From DATMBL01 sp050735975 (GTDB taxonomy: Bacteria > Desulfobacterota > Binatia > UBA9968): a stretch of 53,376 nucleotides of DNA. The position numbers and the translations under genes were made by a program. Shown here piece by piece: positions 26,895 to 35,163 of this stretch. The notes below the pieces were generated by a model that did not search any database, was not told where the DNA came from, and saw nothing but the letters and a program-made list of their open reading frames with translations. The stretch covers positions 1 to 53,376 of the forward strand of contig JBOHVS010000341.1 in the NCBI GenBank assembly GCA_050735975.1, in the 5' to 3' direction. Numbering within the stretch: position 1 is the first letter of the stretch; each line of letters begins with the position of its first letter.

Positions 26895-28343
26895 CTACCT
26901 ACTCCGCGTTGGAAACGCCGGCGGTATGATATCCTCCGCCTTTCTCCCGTTCCAGTCACGCGCGGGCCAGTTGTCCCATGCCCTGTTCGCACCGGCTTCA
27001 GCCTGAGCGAACAGCTCCGTTTCATCGATGCGCGTGGATCGGCCGCTTTCGATAACGATTTCTCCGTCGACGATCACGGTCTCGACGTCAGCCCCGCTGC
27101 CGTATTCGACCAACGCGCTGATCGGATCCCGTACCGGACCGTAGCGCGTGGTGCGAAGGTTGATGATCACCAAATCCGCCTTCGCGCCCGGAGAGAGGCG
27201 TCCCAGGTCTCCCCGGCCCAAAGCATTGGCGCCGCCGACCGTGGCGGCGTTGAAAACGTCCGCGGGCCGCGCACCGCTGGCATTCTCATCCACGAGCCGT
27301 GAGATCAACGACGCGTAACGCATCTCAGAAACGATGTCCAACGGATAGGTGTCGGTTCCTAAACCGATGCTGACACCGGCGTGCAAATACTTATCAAAGG
27401 ACTCCATCGCAAACGCCATCTTGGCGCATTTGTGCGGGCAGTGGCCGACCGTCGCGCCCGATTGCGCCAGTAGCCGAATCTCCTCTCCGGCGGGATAGTC
27501 GACTCGAGAATGGCCACCCATAAAGACCATGTGTCCCAAGGTCGTCCGCGGTCCGAGAATGCCGGAGTCGGCCAGATATTCTACAACCGGCTTTCGATAG
27601 TTGTTGAGAATATGGAGGAACTCACGCAGGTTTCCGCCGGCGTGAATGTGGATCGGCACGTCCAGTTCTTTGGCCGCCGCAACGCTCTCTCGCAGCAACG
27701 ACGGCTCGCAGGTCTCGGCTTGCGCGGGATTGAGAATGCCCTGCAATCGCCCGCCGTGAGCGCCCTGATGTTTCTTGATGAATTCAACGGCTCGCTTCAG
27801 CCCTGGCCGTCCCTTATCTTCGCGTTCCTCGTAATAGTGCCTACCCTGCTCGTCGGTGAAGATGTCCGTGCTGCGATAAGGCGGGCTGAAGAAGACACGG
27901 CCACCCAATTGGCCGACGATATTCACGTAATCATCGAGATCGCCTGGTCCTCCTCCCGGATCCAGCACCGTGGTCGCGCCGTTTCTGAGCGCCGCATAGA
28001 GAGCGTACTTCCTCCCAATGGCGACCGCCGGCGCCGCCGGCGGCGTCGCTTTTTCTTTCACCGGAGCGCCGAACACGAAGTAATTGGCGGCGAGATAGTC
28101 CTTTTTGGTCACATCGCCGAGAAGATAATCGCCGATATTGAGCTGTGAATGCACATGCAGGTTGATAAAGCCCGGGCAAACGATCTTTCCTGCCGCATCG
28201 ATGACCCTCTCTACAGGCTGTGAACGGTCCGTTCCGACAAACTGAATGCTGTTCCCTTGAATCAGCACGGAGCCATCGGGAACCAATTCATGGCCGCTGC
28301 CGGACCAACCCACTACGACTCCACCGTCGATGCGAATTTTCAT
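26895..28343 (-). CDS. amidohydrolase (TRZ/ATZ-type metal-dependent hydrolase)
   Basis: The 482-residue protein has the amidohydrolase_1 layout. A small beta domain comes first, then the metal motif NLHVHSQ, further histidines in HIHAGGN and TLGHMVF, the aspartate in GLGTDTYPLD, and a C-terminal beta domain ending in VETVIVDGEIVIESGR. Members deaminate or dechlorinate N-heterocycles or hydrolyse cyclic amides and imines. ATG 28343 has GAGGAA upstream. It is the third gene of a minus-strand set with the TPP enzyme (29104-30840) and the heme-oxygenase-fold protein (28378-29085), with gaps of 34 and 18 bp. It is likely in the same pathway. Confidence 0.88.
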   Translation of the reverse strand: MKIRIDGGVVVGWSGSGHELVPDGSVLIQGNSIQFVGTDRSQPVERVIDAAGKIVCPGFINLHVHSQLNIGDYLLGDVTKKDYLAANYFVFGAPVKEKATPPAAPAVAIGRKYALYAALRNGATTVLDPGGGPGDLDDYVNIVGQLGGRVFFSPPYRSTDIFTDEQGRHYYEEREDKGRPGLKRAVEFIKKHQGAHGGRLQGILNPAQAETCEPSLLRESVAAAKELDVPIHIHAGGNLREFLHILNNYRKPVVEYLADSGILGPRTTLGHMVFMGGHSRVDYPAGEEIRLLAQSGATVGHCPHKCAKMAFAMESFDKYLHAGVSIGLGTDTYPLDIVSEMRYASLISRLVDENASGARPADVFNAATVGGANALGRGDLGRLSPGAKADLVIINLRTTRYGPVRDPISALVEYGSGADVETVIVDGEIVIESGRSTRIDETELFAQAEAGANRAWDNWPARDWNGRKAEDIIPPAFPTRSR

Positions 28344-28377
28344 TCAAGCTTCCTCTTTTCAGGGATGGCTTGCGGGA

Positions 28378-29085
28378 CTATGCTGGAAGCGTCGGAGTAT
28401 CGTCCTGTTTGCCGTGCAGCGCATACCAGTAAATGCTGTTCATATAGCGCCAGCGGCGAATGGTCGCTTGTTCTACGGTCGCAAGGGCAAGGGCTTGAAG
28501 CTCCGGCGTGCCGCAATATTTCTCTACGATGGCAAAACCCTTGGAGCCGTGTATTTCATCGGCGTAAACGTGTTCTTCAAAGAATCGGATTTCACGCGCG
28601 CGCGCTGCATAGCCGTAATGTTTATGCAACGCGGGCACGATCTTCTTGCAGATGTCCAAGAACTGCGACTCCAGGCCGATGAACATGCCGGCAACCGCGG
28701 CTTGCCAGGGTTTCTGATAAACCATTCGCCAGCCCCAGTTCTGTAATCCTTCGGTGCCCGCCAGCACGATCGAACTATCCACGCTGTCCCGGCTTAACCC
28801 GCTGGCCACGACGTAGTCCTTCAGCATGTCCAGATGTCGATCATCGGGATTTTCTTCGTCGCCGAGATTCTCGAACAGATAAGTTTTGACATCCCGTTGG
28901 GGGATCTGGGAAGCCTCATAAGCCATCCAATTCAGGTATTCGCCGACGAAATGGTAATGCTGCATGCAGTAAAGCGCGGTCTGTTCTTTGGTCAGCTTGC
29001 CCTGAGCCCATAGCTCGAAGAACGGATGGTTCTTGCTGTGTCTCTTGTCCCGCGTAGCGACCAACTGATCATGAAAACTGCTCAT
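28378..29085 (-). CDS. heme-oxygenase-fold (TenA/PqqC-like) iron-containing redox protein, second copy
   Basis: The 235-residue helical protein belongs to the same fold group as 5874-6674 but is only distantly similar. Candidate ligands include Glu/Asp in FENLGDEENPDDRH, a Glu in FIGLESQF, and His/Asp/Glu in FFEEHVYADEIHG. Diiron members of this group oxidise or decarboxylate small acids; TenA members act on thiamine fragments. Being directly between a TPP-dependent enzyme and an amidohydrolase, either role is conceivable. ATG 29085 has AAGGAAC about 8 nt upstream. The gene is 18 bp after the TPP enzyme, so co-transcribed. Confidence 0.78.
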   Translation of the reverse strand: MSSFHDQLVATRDKRHSKNHPFFELWAQGKLTKEQTALYCMQHYHFVGEYLNWMAYEASQIPQRDVKTYLFENLGDEENPDDRHLDMLKDYVVASGLSRDSVDSSIVLAGTEGLQNWGWRMVYQKPWQAAVAGMFIGLESQFLDICKKIVPALHKHYGYAARAREIRFFEEHVYADEIHGSKGFAIVEKYCGTPELQALALATVEQATIRRWRYMNSIYWYALHGKQDDTPTLPA

Positions 29086-29103
29086 AGAGGGTTCCTTGGT
29101 TGA

Positions 29104-30840
29104 TTAACCTTCGCCCCGTTCCACGATCTGCTCTACGGGCTTCAGGCGAATATCGATGAGAGCGAGCTGCCCTGCGGCGACAGCTCTTAGACCTCGCTCG
29201 ATCGCTTTTCGCACCTCACCCGGTTCTTCAACTTTTTCGCCGTACCCATCGAACGCCTTGACGATAATCGAGTATTCTGGACAAGGAACGATATGCAGCC
29301 CCGAGTAATTATTGGTCTTGACCGCCCAACCATTGGGATAATATTTCGGAACTCCCGATTTTTGGGACAGATAACCTTGATTGTTAAACATAACTGTAAG
29401 GAACGGCAAGTTGTGTTCTTGGGCGGCTCCAAACGCCGCCGGCGCCGGATCGTAACTGAACGATCCGTCGCCGATCAGGCAAACCACCGGTCGTTTTGGA
29501 TTAGCGGCCTTTACGCCGAGCGCCGTCGAAAGACCGGTGCCCAGGCCGCCGATACAGCCCGCGAAAAAAGAGCCGGGCTTCAGATTGTCGAGGTAGCGAT
29601 GCACGGCCAAACGGTGCGTGATGGTTTCCTCAACGACCATTACGTCGGCCGGTAATACTTGGCTCAGCTCATGCGCGACCCAGCGGGTATCCATAGGCTT
29701 CGTGTTCGCCAAGGCGCCGGCATCTTCGCGCCATTTCTTTCTTCTCGCCTCGTTATTTGCGCGCAGCTCATCGGCGCGACGGCGCCGTTCCGCATCTCCT
29801 TTAGAAACCCGCTTGTTGAGAGCGGCGAGCAGATGCTCCAGCGAGCTCTCGACTTCGCCGGTCAGGCAGAGGTCCGCTTGGTAGCCCCAATAGGGAAGCT
29901 CGATCCGCAGCGGATTCTCATCGAGAACCGCCACCTTTGCATCCGCGGCGGGCGTCAAGGACGCCGGATGCCAGGGAGCGATGACCGCGAGCAGAAAAAC
30001 AACATCGGCGCCCTTTAGGCATTCCTTCGGATCGTAGCCGCTGTGAAGCGCATGAGTCCGGGGAAAATTGAGCGCGCCGGTGCTGCGCGTTTCGACCACG
30101 GGCGCTCCCAGCAATTCGGCGATTTCCACCAAACATTCGACGGATTTCACCGTTCGGCCGGAATCCTCGGCGATGATGACCGGGCTTTTTGCCCCAGCCA
30201 ACATGTCGGCCAATTCCTCGATTCCTTTGGGATCCGCGGTGGCGCCCGGCGCCGCCCCGCGATCCGAGGGTACATCTTTGGTCATTTTGTCGAACAGGTA
30301 TTCCATCGGCAGCGACACGAAAACTGGGCCCCTGGGAGCCGCCATCGCAAGGCGGCAGGCCCGTTGAATCGTGGACGGCAGGATCGATTTGGTATTGACG
30401 GCGAAGCTCCACTTGACCGTATGATCGACCAGCTTCGCCGGCCCGCCCATGTCGGCGAGATGGCCTTGCCACTGCCCGCCCACGTCCGGCCCCTCGTCTT
30501 CTCCGAAGCCAATGGACTCCCCGGTAAAAACGATCATGGGAACCTGTTCATGCAACGCGCCGCGCATCGCCATGGTCGCGTGTAATGCGCCGACTGTGGT
30601 ATGGATCATCACGGCCGGCAGTTTGCCGGTCGATTTAGCATAACCACTCGCCATCCCCACTGCGACTTCTTCGTGCCGCGTGCTCATATAAAGCGGCATT
30701 CTTTCCACGCCCGGCTCCGCGAGCGCTTCCCATACCGGCGACCATTCTGACCCCGGTGACGCGAAGATCCGTTCCACGCCCATCTCTCCGAGCACTCGCA
30801 GCATGGTCTGCGCGCCGGTTAGTCCTTTGGTTTGAATCAT
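29104..30840 (-). CDS. thiamine-pyrophosphate-dependent enzyme (acetolactate synthase / benzoylformate decarboxylase family)
   Basis: The 578-residue protein shows the three TPP-enzyme domains. The N-terminal PYR domain has the cofactor-activating Glu in STRHEEVAVGM (E57 or E58), the middle domain covers about 200-340, and the C-terminal PP domain has GDGSFSYDP followed by FNNQGY, the Mg/diphosphate motif. Family members decarboxylate or ligate 2-oxo acids. The residues that separate acetolactate synthases from decarboxylases were not resolved by eye. ATG 30840 has AAGGAG upstream. It leads a three-gene set with the second heme-oxygenase-fold protein and the amidohydrolase. Confidence 0.88.
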   Translation of the reverse strand: MIQTKGLTGAQTMLRVLGEMGVERIFASPGSEWSPVWEALAEPGVERMPLYMSTRHEEVAVGMASGYAKSTGKLPAVMIHTTVGALHATMAMRGALHEQVPMIVFTGESIGFGEDEGPDVGGQWQGHLADMGGPAKLVDHTVKWSFAVNTKSILPSTIQRACRLAMAAPRGPVFVSLPMEYLFDKMTKDVPSDRGAAPGATADPKGIEELADMLAGAKSPVIIAEDSGRTVKSVECLVEIAELLGAPVVETRSTGALNFPRTHALHSGYDPKECLKGADVVFLLAVIAPWHPASLTPAADAKVAVLDENPLRIELPYWGYQADLCLTGEVESSLEHLLAALNKRVSKGDAERRRRADELRANNEARRKKWREDAGALANTKPMDTRWVAHELSQVLPADVMVVEETITHRLAVHRYLDNLKPGSFFAGCIGGLGTGLSTALGVKAANPKRPVVCLIGDGSFSYDPAPAAFGAAQEHNLPFLTVMFNNQGYLSQKSGVPKYYPNGWAVKTNNYSGLHIVPCPEYSIIVKAFDGYGEKVEEPGEVRKAIERGLRAVAAGQLALIDIRLKPVEQIVERGEG

Positions 30841-30884
30841 TGCTGTGCTCCTTTAATAGGCCGCTGAAAAACGCCTATCCGCTT

Positions 30885-30911
30885 CCTGTCTGCGTGCGAC
30901 GCACAGGCAGG
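30885..30911. repeat. imperfect inverted repeat (Cys-box-like hairpin CCTGYCTG)
   Basis: CCTGTCTGCGTGCG and GCACAGGCAGG are near-complements separated by two bases, forming a strong hairpin in the gap upstream of the TPP enzyme gene. No T-run follows. It adjoins the hexamer hairpin at 30941-30998. Confidence 0.45.
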
Positions 30912-30940
30912 CGTTGCGCTCGCCGACTCGCTCCTTACGC

Positions 30941-30998
30941 AGGTTGAGGTTCAGGTTAAGGTTTAGGTCGATCTAAGCCTAAGCCTTAGCCTCAACCT
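30941..30998. repeat. hexamer tandem repeat with inverted partner arm
   Basis: The left arm is AGGTTN repeated four times with N = G, C, A, T in that order (30941-30964) plus AGG. After the central TCGATC, the right arm (30974-30998) is the inverted counterpart: on the other strand it reads AGGTTG, AGGCTA, AGGCTT, AGGCTT. The arms can fold into a long imperfect stem. The second small stem CGAGGC/GCCTCG follows at 31001-31018. No gene is seen here. Confidence 0.7.
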
Positions 30999-31090
30999 TC
31001 CGAGGCTCGCGCGCCTCGCAGCTGCAACCTTTTTTGACCGGCCTTAGATCATTTCTTGTTTCTCGCAATTGGATTTGACGTTGCCCGTGC

Positions 31091-32110
31091 TCAGCTCAGA
31101 TTGTAGAAACGTCTGGCATTATTCCGAAGAATATCCTTCTTTGCCTCCACGGAAAGATCTTCGCGACGCCAGATGATTACTGCGGACTCCGGCCAACTCA
31201 TATCCCAGTGCGGATAATCGGAAGCATACATCAACGTCTTGGAGCCGATCTCGTTGACCACGTAGCCCATCATCTTCTCTTCCGGCTCGCAGCCGTAATA
31301 GATGTTGCCGCCGGTCAGGTATTCGCTTGGCTTTTTCTTACAGAGCGGCGCTTCCACCTTGCCCCGTTTTTCCCATTCTTCGTCCATTCTTTCCGCCCAG
31401 TAGGGTATCCAACCGCAACCGATTTCAAGGTAGCCGATTTTCAGATCGGGAAATTTTTCCGGAATCCCGCCGAAGACCATCGCCGTGAGCTGTCTGAGCA
31501 CCGGAAAAGGATGGCCGGTAGTATGAAGACAGATGAACTGATCGAAGATCTCGCTGCCGGGCTCATCTCCTCCGAAAGCGTGAATCGCGATCGGCGTGTT
31601 GAGCTGCTGGGCTTCCTCGTAGAGAGGATAGAACTCAGGGTTGGCGAGATTTCTGCTGTGCGCCTGCGCCGCCAACATGCCGCCGCACAATCCGAGCTTG
31701 GTTACCCCGCGATTCAGTTCTTTAGCTGCTTCGGCCGGATTGTTGACCGGCAGATTGGCCACCGCTTTGAGCCTCGGCGAGGCCTTGCAGTAATCCGCGA
31801 TGAAGTCATCGTAGGCTCGGCAAAGGGCGGCATTGAACTGAGGATCTCGAATCCGCCCGATGCCGAGACCACTGGTCGGGTACATCACCGCGGAGTCGAT
31901 CTCCTGTTTGTCCATCGCCGCGAGCCGGTCCTCATGCTTCGTACCGGCATGGCCGAGCGTCCCGCCGAGGTTGCGGTCGTAAGTCTCTCGGGGAAGAAAC
32001 GGCGCTTTTTGATTTCGATATGGCTCGTCCAGGTAGGGTCTGATGAGATCATCGAGATCTCTGGCGTGAGCATCGGAATCTAAAACTTTTACTGCTTCGC
32101 GTAGTTCCAT
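31091..32110 (-). CDS. amidohydrolase_2 family metal-dependent hydrolase or decarboxylase, copy 1
   Basis: About 339 residues with the amidohydrolase_2 pattern: DSDAHARDLDD near the N terminus, AIHAFGGDEPGSE in the barrel, and YASDYPHWDMSWPES near the C terminus, where Asp is the catalytic acid. The group includes gamma-resorcylate and aminocarboxymuconate-semialdehyde decarboxylases, fitting an aromatic-acid setting. The frame opens at 32149, but ATG 32110 has GAGGAGGG about 5 nt upstream and is clearly the start. It follows another amidohydrolase by 35 bp and the pair follow an NMT1-type binding protein. Confidence 0.88.
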   Translation of the reverse strand: MELREAVKVLDSDAHARDLDDLIRPYLDEPYRNQKAPFLPRETYDRNLGGTLGHAGTKHEDRLAAMDKQEIDSAVMYPTSGLGIGRIRDPQFNAALCRAYDDFIADYCKASPRLKAVANLPVNNPAEAAKELNRGVTKLGLCGGMLAAQAHSRNLANPEFYPLYEEAQQLNTPIAIHAFGGDEPGSEIFDQFICLHTTGHPFPVLRQLTAMVFGGIPEKFPDLKIGYLEIGCGWIPYWAERMDEEWEKRGKVEAPLCKKKPSEYLTGGNIYYGCEPEEKMMGYVVNEIGSKTLMYASDYPHWDMSWPESAVIIWRREDLSVEAKKDILRNNARRFYNLS

Positions 32111-32145
32111 CGGTCCCTCCTCTATTTCATACATTAGGCGGCGGC

Positions 32146-33312
32146 TCAAGCATGCGTTGCCGCGGCTTCCCCCATCACTGAAGATTTCGCTGCGGACGCC
32201 GGCGCTTTCAAATTGTAAAGATTAGTCACATTCGCATTCAGCAACTTGGCGCGATCGGCAGCGGAGAGATTACTCATATCGCGGGCAATGACCTCGCGTG
32301 AATTCGGCCAGGTCGAGTTCTGATGGGGATAATCGTTGGACCACATGCAGTTATCGCAGCCCCACCATGAAAACAATTTTCCCCCGACATGATCGTTGAA
32401 AAAAGTCGCGTAAACTTGTCGCTTGAAGTATTCGCTGGGCGCTTTGTCGATGGGAAGTTTTTCCGCGTGGCGATGACGGCGATAAGCCTTGTCACACTGT
32501 CCGAGCCAGAACGGCATCCAGCCGATCTCGTTTTCCACGGAAACGACTTTTAAATTCGGGTAACGTTCCAGCGCGCCGGAGAAAATGATGTCGAATAGCG
32601 CGTCCTCAATTTCCCTCGTTTGGTTTACACCGATGCGATAACGGCTGATCCCATGGCTCGCTTGCCGGTGCATGCTGGCGCCAAAACCGGTCAAAATATG
32701 CAGGTGAACCGGCATATTGAGATCCTGAGACGCCGCCCAGAAGCGCTCATAGTGCTCCGCCGTAAAAGGCAACTTCGGATCCGGTACTTGCCAGATCATG
32801 GTGCCTACCGCGCCCTGAGTCTTACATCGTTCCATCTCGGCGATGGCGTGATCGATATTGTACATCGATATGAGCGCGATGCCGTATAAACGATCAGGGG
32901 CTTTCCGGCAGTATTCAATCAGCCAGTCGTTGTAGGTTCGAAACAAAGCCTCCTGAAGCGCCGAATCTTCGATACAGTACAACCCCAGCCCCAAACTTGG
33001 ATAAAGGACTTCGGCGGAAACGCCGTCCTGCTCCATGTCCTTCATGCGCGCGATTGGGTCCCAACCCCCGGGCCGCGCGACCGAGAACCCCGCCTTACGA
33101 AAACTCTCGACTTGATCGGGCCGCTGCCCGGCCATGAACAAGCCGCCGACCGCCTGCACCGGTACTTCCGGCGAGCCAAACATCCAGGCCTCACGCTTTT
33201 CGTCAAAGTAGACTCGCGGAGCCCGCTCCTTAAACGATGGCGGCAACCCCTTCTCCCACAGGTCGGGCACTTCTATGACGTGCGAGTCCGCCGAAATGAT
33301 CGTTTCTTCCAT
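32146..33312 (-). CDS. amidohydrolase_2 family metal-dependent hydrolase or decarboxylase, copy 2
   Basis: The 388-residue protein starts ISADSHVIEVPDLW, the DxHxxE metal motif of LigW-like enzymes, then has NMPVHLHILTGF and, near the end, WSNDYPHQNSTWP. It is more like the copy at 36650-37711 than like its neighbour at 31091. ATG 33312 has GGAGGAGG at good spacing. An Ala/Ser-rich tail of about 20 residues follows the domain. Located between the binding-protein gene (15-bp gap) and copy 1, so the three probably form one transcript. Confidence 0.88.
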   Translation of the reverse strand: MEETIISADSHVIEVPDLWEKGLPPSFKERAPRVYFDEKREAWMFGSPEVPVQAVGGLFMAGQRPDQVESFRKAGFSVARPGGWDPIARMKDMEQDGVSAEVLYPSLGLGLYCIEDSALQEALFRTYNDWLIEYCRKAPDRLYGIALISMYNIDHAIAEMERCKTQGAVGTMIWQVPDPKLPFTAEHYERFWAASQDLNMPVHLHILTGFGASMHRQASHGISRYRIGVNQTREIEDALFDIIFSGALERYPNLKVVSVENEIGWMPFWLGQCDKAYRRHRHAEKLPIDKAPSEYFKRQVYATFFNDHVGGKLFSWWGCDNCMWSNDYPHQNSTWPNSREVIARDMSNLSAADRAKLLNANVTNLYNLKAPASAAKSSVMGEAAATHA

Positions 33313-33327
33313 GGCTCCTCCTCCGGG

Positions 33328-34317
33328 CTATTTTTTCGCCCATAGTTGATCAAAAAAGCCGCTCTTTTCCATCTCGCTGAGAAAACGACTATCAATCATG
33401 TCCTGAGGTTTTACAGCCTTGGCCCGCGGATCGGTGGCCGTCACTTCTTCGAGTATCGCTTGCAAGGCTCCCGGTTTAAGCACCAATCTGGGCTCGAGCG
33501 CCTTGATCTCGGCATTATAAGCAGCGTCCAGAATGGAGCGGTCGTTCAAGCGCAGCTGCTTGCCCATGACCTTGTAGACGAACTCTTTGTCGGTGTGCAG
33601 AATCCTTGCGGCCTCTGCCATGGCACGCATGAAACGGCCTATCACCGGTGACCGCCTGGCGAGTACTGAGCGCTTCGTCACAAACGCAGTAGCCGCGTAG
33701 GGAATTTTCAGATCCGGGCCGTACACGACGTAGTGATAACCCTCGGCGAGCGCCTTTGCGTCCGAAGGCGCCGTGAGAGTCGCCACCTGTATTTTCTTGG
33801 TGAGCAGGGCGGCCAGGCTCTCCGGATCGCCGCCGGTTTGAAGGAAATTGAAATCCCTGCCCGGCTCCATCCCGGAGCGCCTGAGCGCCTGAATAGTAAA
33901 ATAGTGGGTGTTACTGCCGATCCTGCTGACCCCGATTTGCTTACCTTTGACGTCTTCCGGCTTCTTGATATTCCCGCCGGCCACGATGCTTTGAGTCATG
34001 ACATTCTTTACTCCGCCGACGAAGACCAAATCCTTAACTCCCTGCACGTAAGCCCGTACGTTGCCGACGCCGCCGGTCAATGTCATTTCCGCCTCGCCGC
34101 TGAGTATCGCCGCGGCAACCATGGCAGACGATGCGATAAAGACAAGCTGATGATCGAGATTATATTTATTAAAAAGACCGGCCTCTTGCGCGATCCATGG
34201 CATGGACTGCGACATGACTCTGGCCGAATGAATTGTAATGAGTTTATCCGCCGCCGACGCCAAACCAGGGAAGCAGCACGATGATATTAAGGTAGCTAAC
34301 ACGAAGCCTATAAACAT
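33328..34317 (-). CDS. NMT1/SsuA-type ABC transporter substrate-binding protein
   Basis: About 329 residues. The N terminus is a signal peptide (FIGFVLATLISS) followed by Cys-Cys; ISSC could serve as a lipobox, or cleavage may occur after LASA. The body has the TauA/SsuA/ThiY-like layout: HSARVMSQSMPWIAQEAGLF, ILSGEAEMTLTGG and VKGKQIGVSRIGS, with a C-terminal FFDQLW. Such proteins bind small organic acids, sulfonates or pyrimidines. The AGGAGG box touches ATG 34326 but is 9 nt from ATG 34317, so the latter is preferred. No permease or ATPase gene is adjacent. Confidence 0.85.
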   Translation of the reverse strand: MFIGFVLATLISSCCFPGLASAADKLITIHSARVMSQSMPWIAQEAGLFNKYNLDHQLVFIASSAMVAAAILSGEAEMTLTGGVGNVRAYVQGVKDLVFVGGVKNVMTQSIVAGGNIKKPEDVKGKQIGVSRIGSNTHYFTIQALRRSGMEPGRDFNFLQTGGDPESLAALLTKKIQVATLTAPSDAKALAEGYHYVVYGPDLKIPYAATAFVTKRSVLARRSPVIGRFMRAMAEAARILHTDKEFVYKVMGKQLRLNDRSILDAAYNAEIKALEPRLVLKPGALQAILEEVTATDPRAKAVKPQDMIDSRFLSEMEKSGFFDQLWAKK

Positions 34318-34379
34318 TGGATGCATCCTCCTTTTGCGAATCCGCCTACGGTTATAAGCCGAGTCCTTCCTTTTTATCG

Positions 34380-34484
34380 CTATTTTCGGCCATAGAGATG
34401 CTGAATGAACCCACTACCTTCTAACTCCTTATGGAAGCGGTTGTCAAAGAAGTTGGGTAGTGGTTCAATTTTGCCCAAGATCCC
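34380..34484 (-). pseudogene. C-terminal remnant of an NMT1-type substrate-binding protein
   Basis: The minus strand encodes about 34 residues ending ELEGSGFIQHLYGRK before a TAG stop, with NFFDNRF shortly before. This matches the usual last helix of NMT1-type binding proteins and resembles the C terminus of the intact neighbour (SRFLSEMEKSGFFDQLW). An in-frame TGA immediately upstream (34487-34485) separates it from further codons, and the rest of the gene is not seen. It looks like the end of a lost duplicate or of an older gene replaced by the present one. Confidence 0.55.
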
Positions 34485-34749
34485 TCACTTGGCGATGAAT
34501 TCAAAATTGACCGCCATGGGTGAACCCCTTTTTCCATGTTTGCCTTTTACTCCTGTTTCCCGTCTACGCCGCAAGGCAACGATGTGTCAAGAGAAGCGTA
34601 GCGGACAGAGGCTTACTGTTACCAGGCTACCGCAGTTTTTTTCGTCACCAAAAAGACGATTTTGTGCTAATAAGTAGTTCTCACTGCAAAGTCTAAGAAT
34701 GCCCAGCATGAACGGGAATTTCCGCTATTTTTTTGTTGTCTTCCGTTCG

Positions 34750-34787
34750 GCCCTTCGATGAACTCAGGGCAGCGCGGGTCGAAGGGC
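34750..34787. repeat. 9-bp perfect inverted repeat
   Basis: GCCCTTCGA (34750-34758) and TCGAAGGGC (34779-34787) are perfect complements around a 20-base loop containing TGAACTCAGGGC. The CTTCGAxGAACTCAGG wording is familiar from dispersed intergenic repeats of many bacteria. A second small repeat, GAGAG/CTCTC, follows. Confidence 0.5.
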
Positions 34788-34877
34788 GAGAGGGGACTCT
34801 CTCAGCGGGGAACTAAACAGTCTCGGACCTTTGTCGTAAGTTTGCGCGTTTCCTAACTAAGAAGAGAAAGGTTGGGT

Positions 34878-35147
34878 ATGATGAAATCCTGTTGCTTAGG
34901 CCTTTTGATCGTGTGGGTGATGTGGATTCGCACTCAGGGACCGGCCACAGACAGTTGGGCGGGTGTCCCTGGATATCTAACCAGAGAGCGGTGTCTGGCA
35001 AGCGTGAAACAGAAGCTGGACGTTTGGCGCCAATATAAGGACGCAATATTCGCCGAGAATGCCGTCACATTCACGGGGAACGGCACCACGTTCACGTATC
35101 TCTGTTTACCTGAGAGCGACGATCCTCGTCCCAAAGGCAAACGCTGA
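34878..35147 (+). CDS. small secreted hypothetical protein
   Basis: About 89 residues: a signal-peptide-like N terminus (CCLGLLIVWVMWI, cleavage near residues 20-27), then a mature domain with one early Cys in RERCLASVKQKLDVW and one near the end in YLCLPE that could form a disulfide. GAAAGG precedes ATG 34878 by 6 nt; ATG 34881 is also possible. No family recognised. The gene is isolated, converging with the LLM gene. Confidence 0.55.
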   Translation: MMKSCCLGLLIVWVMWIRTQGPATDSWAGVPGYLTRERCLASVKQKLDVWRQYKDAIFAENAVTFTGNGTTFTYLCLPESDDPRPKGKR

Positions 35148-35163
35148 CCCAAAGCGCGGGTGG

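Larger units (their letters stand above)
34318..34877. other. intergenic region with binding-protein remnant and hairpins
   Basis: These 560 bases contain a short decayed binding-protein tail on the minus strand (34380-34484), a 9-bp perfect inverted repeat (34750-34787) and no intact gene. A plus-strand frame at 34405-34677 runs antisense to the remnant and is not credible as a gene. Confidence 0.5.

Noticed and set aside
34405..34677. Plus-strand open frame of 90 codons
   Set aside because: It is antisense to the binding-protein remnant and has no recognisable features.
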